DNA of 64,000 nucleotides from positions 190,025 to 254,024 of the forward strand of contig JACBWW010000097.1 in NCBI GenBank assembly GCA_020086605.1. The letters are read 5' to 3'. This document shows, in pieces, positions 56,726 to 64,000 of the stretch. The stretch comes from Lanius collurio (Eukaryota; Chordata; Aves; Passeriformes; Laniidae). Below the pieces are notes generated by a model, which was not told the origin of the DNA, searched no databases, and saw only the letters and a list, made by a program, of their open reading frames with translations. Both the position numbers and the translations under genes were made by a program. Positions within the stretch are counted from its first letter, which is position 1; each line of letters starts with the position of its first letter.

Positions 56726-57422
56726 TTAATTTGGAGGAAGCCCTCAGAGCCCCCCAGTTTTTGGGAACTGCTCCATGGGCTTTGGAAGGGGTTGTGCCTG
56801 TATTTGAGAGCATCAGAATTCAACCCAAAGATATTTTTGTCTTGTCTCAAGAAACTGCCACCCCATTTGTCCTGTGAATGCCAATGTGAGTATGTCAGAT
56901 GACTTTTTTGAGGTGATTTACATGGAATTTGTATGGGGAGAGGAGGGGATTTCCCTGGATTGTATTCCTTACGAATCTTTTGGCTATAGTTTGAGATCTA
57001 GTGAGCACTTTCCTGACTGAGAGGCTGCCAGGGAAAACTGAGTATAGAGACCAACTCCTGAGTGCCTTTTTTTTTTCTTTTTAAGGTGGGGTGGTTTGAT
57101 TGGGGGGATTTTTAGTGCAAAACAGCCCTGCTGATCCAGGATGAGTTAATTGTAACCGTTTTTGTGTGGGCACATGCTGAGGTTGCCTGTTTTGGGTTGT
57201 CTGGTCTAGTTTAGCCTGGAAAACCAAAGCTGGGATTAATCTCCATGAGATGAGACAAAGGAGTTATCTTGCCTTGCCTTGAAAAGAGGTGAAAGTCAGC
57301 TTTTCCTTGCTTTTCCTCGGGTGGGTCCGTGCTGCTCCTCTGTTCAGTCACCCAGGTAGGGTGAGCTGTTGCTACAGGTAGTGACTCCATCAGTCACTCA
57401 TTAGGGTTGGTAACGTCACTGC

Positions 57423-57449
57423 AGTTACTCATTCAGGGGATGAGTAACT
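57423..57449. other. Short perfect inverted repeat
   Basis: Ten-base arms agttactcat / atgagtaact around a seven-base loop, about 290 bases upstream of SOS2 exon 2, in a stretch rich in gtcact/gttac/gtaac motifs. Confidence 0.7.
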
Positions 57450-57736
57450 CAGAGTTACCCACAGGGGTTGTTTCGCTCCAGTGTTGGCAGAAATCTGCCT
57501 TGGCTTGAAACTCCTTCCCACCAGAATGGCAAAACACGGAGTTGGTAATTCCACAGAGGTGCCAGCTTGGCAGGAAGAGGAATTATCACCTTAACTCACA
57601 GAAAAACTTGTGAGAAATACTGAAAGTGTATGAATTTGCAGCACTGGAATCCAGAGTTATCCTGCTTTTGCTGGGACTTGTTTTTAGGCACAGCTTTCCA
57701 TTAAAAAATCCTAATTCTTTGAATTGCTTTGGCCAG

Positions 57737-62834
<5,098 letters not shown>

Positions 62835-64000
62835 GTGAGTCCTTTATTGATGGGCAATGCTAATTGCTCATTAGCAGCCAGAACTTAGCCATTTTGCATT
62901 AACTGTGCTGGAGGTGAAATTAAATTTGATTTATTGTCTGTCAGTGAATAATGAGCATTTTCTGTGTGTGAAATCCAGTGGGGGAATTGCCATTAATAGT
63001 ATGGGAGAGGAGCCCAGTGGACACAATTCCCTGTCAGATGCCAGCAGTAGCTGGATTATTTTGGTCATTTAGGTGATAGTTTCACTTTTGCTTATCACAA
63101 AAATTAAATCATCTGCTTGCACGTGCAGTGAATGTTTGAAGTGACATTTAAAGGCTATCCCTTATCTGTAGAAATTCCAATTAAAACAGCCCTTGGCTGT
63201 GGATTCTCTAACTGTGAAGGGAATCTCTATTTGACAAATGATTGAAATATTTGATTGAAATTGTCTGTGTGGCAAATTCTGTTCTCAGGAGGAGTTAGGA
63301 GGGATTGGTGGATTCTTCCTGTGGGACAGGGAGAAGGGGACAGGCCAGCAGAGCCTTAACTGGGATTTTTAGGTGATACCAGCAGGTTAAAAAGAAGCAG
63401 CAGTAGCCATTCTCATTCCAACTGGGTGTGGAAGTTCCCCAGGAGCTGATGGAATGGTGCAGATGTGGGGACAGAATTCCAAGGAAGATGATGGGAGGAG
63501 AAAGGAACGATGTTTGGGAGCTAAGGACTGTTCTTTTGGGGATGGGATAGGGATGGGAAATTCCAGGCTTGCCTGTTCCTACAAGAGGGTTGCCATGGTC
63601 TGGGCACTGTCTGGAGGTCAGTGGGAAGTTGGGCCAGAGAAAATTCTGAGCAGGGAGTTCAGAGGGGAATCCAGGACACTGGAAGCAGCTCCCTCCTTGG
63701 GTGTGTGGGTTTGAACACTCTCCAAGTAGAATTTGGGAAGGAAGCTGCCAATTCCTGCTCCATTCCCAGCTGAAGGAGCCCAGGAGCTGCTTTAGTTTTC
63801 TCTGGGGTTTAAAGGATCTGAGCTTGGAGCTGCCATGAATTCCTCCCCTAAACCACCTCCTTCCTGCTGTGTTCTGTGGGACAACAATGAGCAGAGGGAA
63901 CAGTGACAGCTGGAAAGGCCAGGAGTGCCTGTCCAGATGCCAGCCTGTCCTGGGAGCACAGCAGCTCCTGGGAAGGATGCTGTGGGAATTGGGCAAGGCT
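62835..64000 (+). other. SOS2: SOS2 intron after exon 5 (runs off the window)
   Basis: Starts with donor gtgagt. No further exon, clear CR1 copy or RNA gene was recognised up to the window end. Confidence 0.7.

Larger units (their letters stand above)
47612..57736 (+). other. SOS2: Probable SOS2 intron 1 (or SOS2 upstream region)
   Basis: About 10 kb without any recognised exon. It is mostly AT-rich single-copy sequence interrupted by five plus-strand CR1 copies. I searched by eye for the SOS2 first-exon peptide (a short segment containing EFFSEENSPKWRG in the vertebrate protein as I remember it) and did not find it. Confidence 0.55.

Overview
This is a vertebrate nuclear genomic window, almost certainly from a bird and probably a songbird. 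It has split genes with GT-AG introns. It carries about 35 copies or fragments of the avian LINE CR1, recognised by the 3' end reading 'ctttaaggtcccttccaaccc' before an attct/gattct-type tail, on both strands. No bacterial, viral or plasmid-like gene organisation is present. Five protein-coding genes were reconstructed exon by exon from splice sites, reading phase and similarity to remembered vertebrate orthologues. They are MAP4K5 (+, 3' part), CDKL1 (+, complete), DMAC2L/ATP5S (-, complete), L2HGDH (+, complete) and SOS2 (+, exons 2-5 only). This is the order of the human 14q21-q22 block read in the opposite direction, so it is a conserved syntenic segment.

Layout. Positions 1-14,690 hold the last 18 coding exons of MAP4K5: the end of the proline-rich linker and the whole citron-homology domain, including a candidate 3-nt microexon. 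Its 3' UTR follows. About 15.6-18.9 kb is intergenic. CDKL1 starts in a CpG-rich island near 19.2 kb and ends at 29,959, with a poly(A) signal at 30,766. DMAC2L lies on the opposite strand (34,699 down to 32,240), tail to tail with CDKL1. It is head to head with L2HGDH, and the two start codons are only 318 bp apart in a GC-rich, probably bidirectional promoter. L2HGDH runs from 35,018 to 45,049. A 390-base assembly gap lies at 47,222-47,611. After it comes about 10 kb of CR1-rich sequence, then SOS2 exons 2-5 (57,737-62,834); the first SOS2 exon was not found and may lie in the gap.

The genes do not form a pathway. MAP4K5 is a kinase upstream of JNK signalling, CDKL1 a CDK-like kinase, DMAC2L a mitochondrial leucine-rich-repeat protein, L2HGDH a mitochondrial FAD enzyme that clears L-2-hydroxyglutarate, and SOS2 a RAS/RAC exchange factor. 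The only direct regulatory link visible is the shared promoter of the two mitochondrial-protein genes.

The most interesting signals are the possible 3-nt exon of MAP4K5, the missing first exon of SOS2, the long one-sided pyrimidine tract in L2HGDH intron 1, the young CR1 lineage with a shared variant, and small tandem duplications. I found no evidence for an undescribed multi-gene system.
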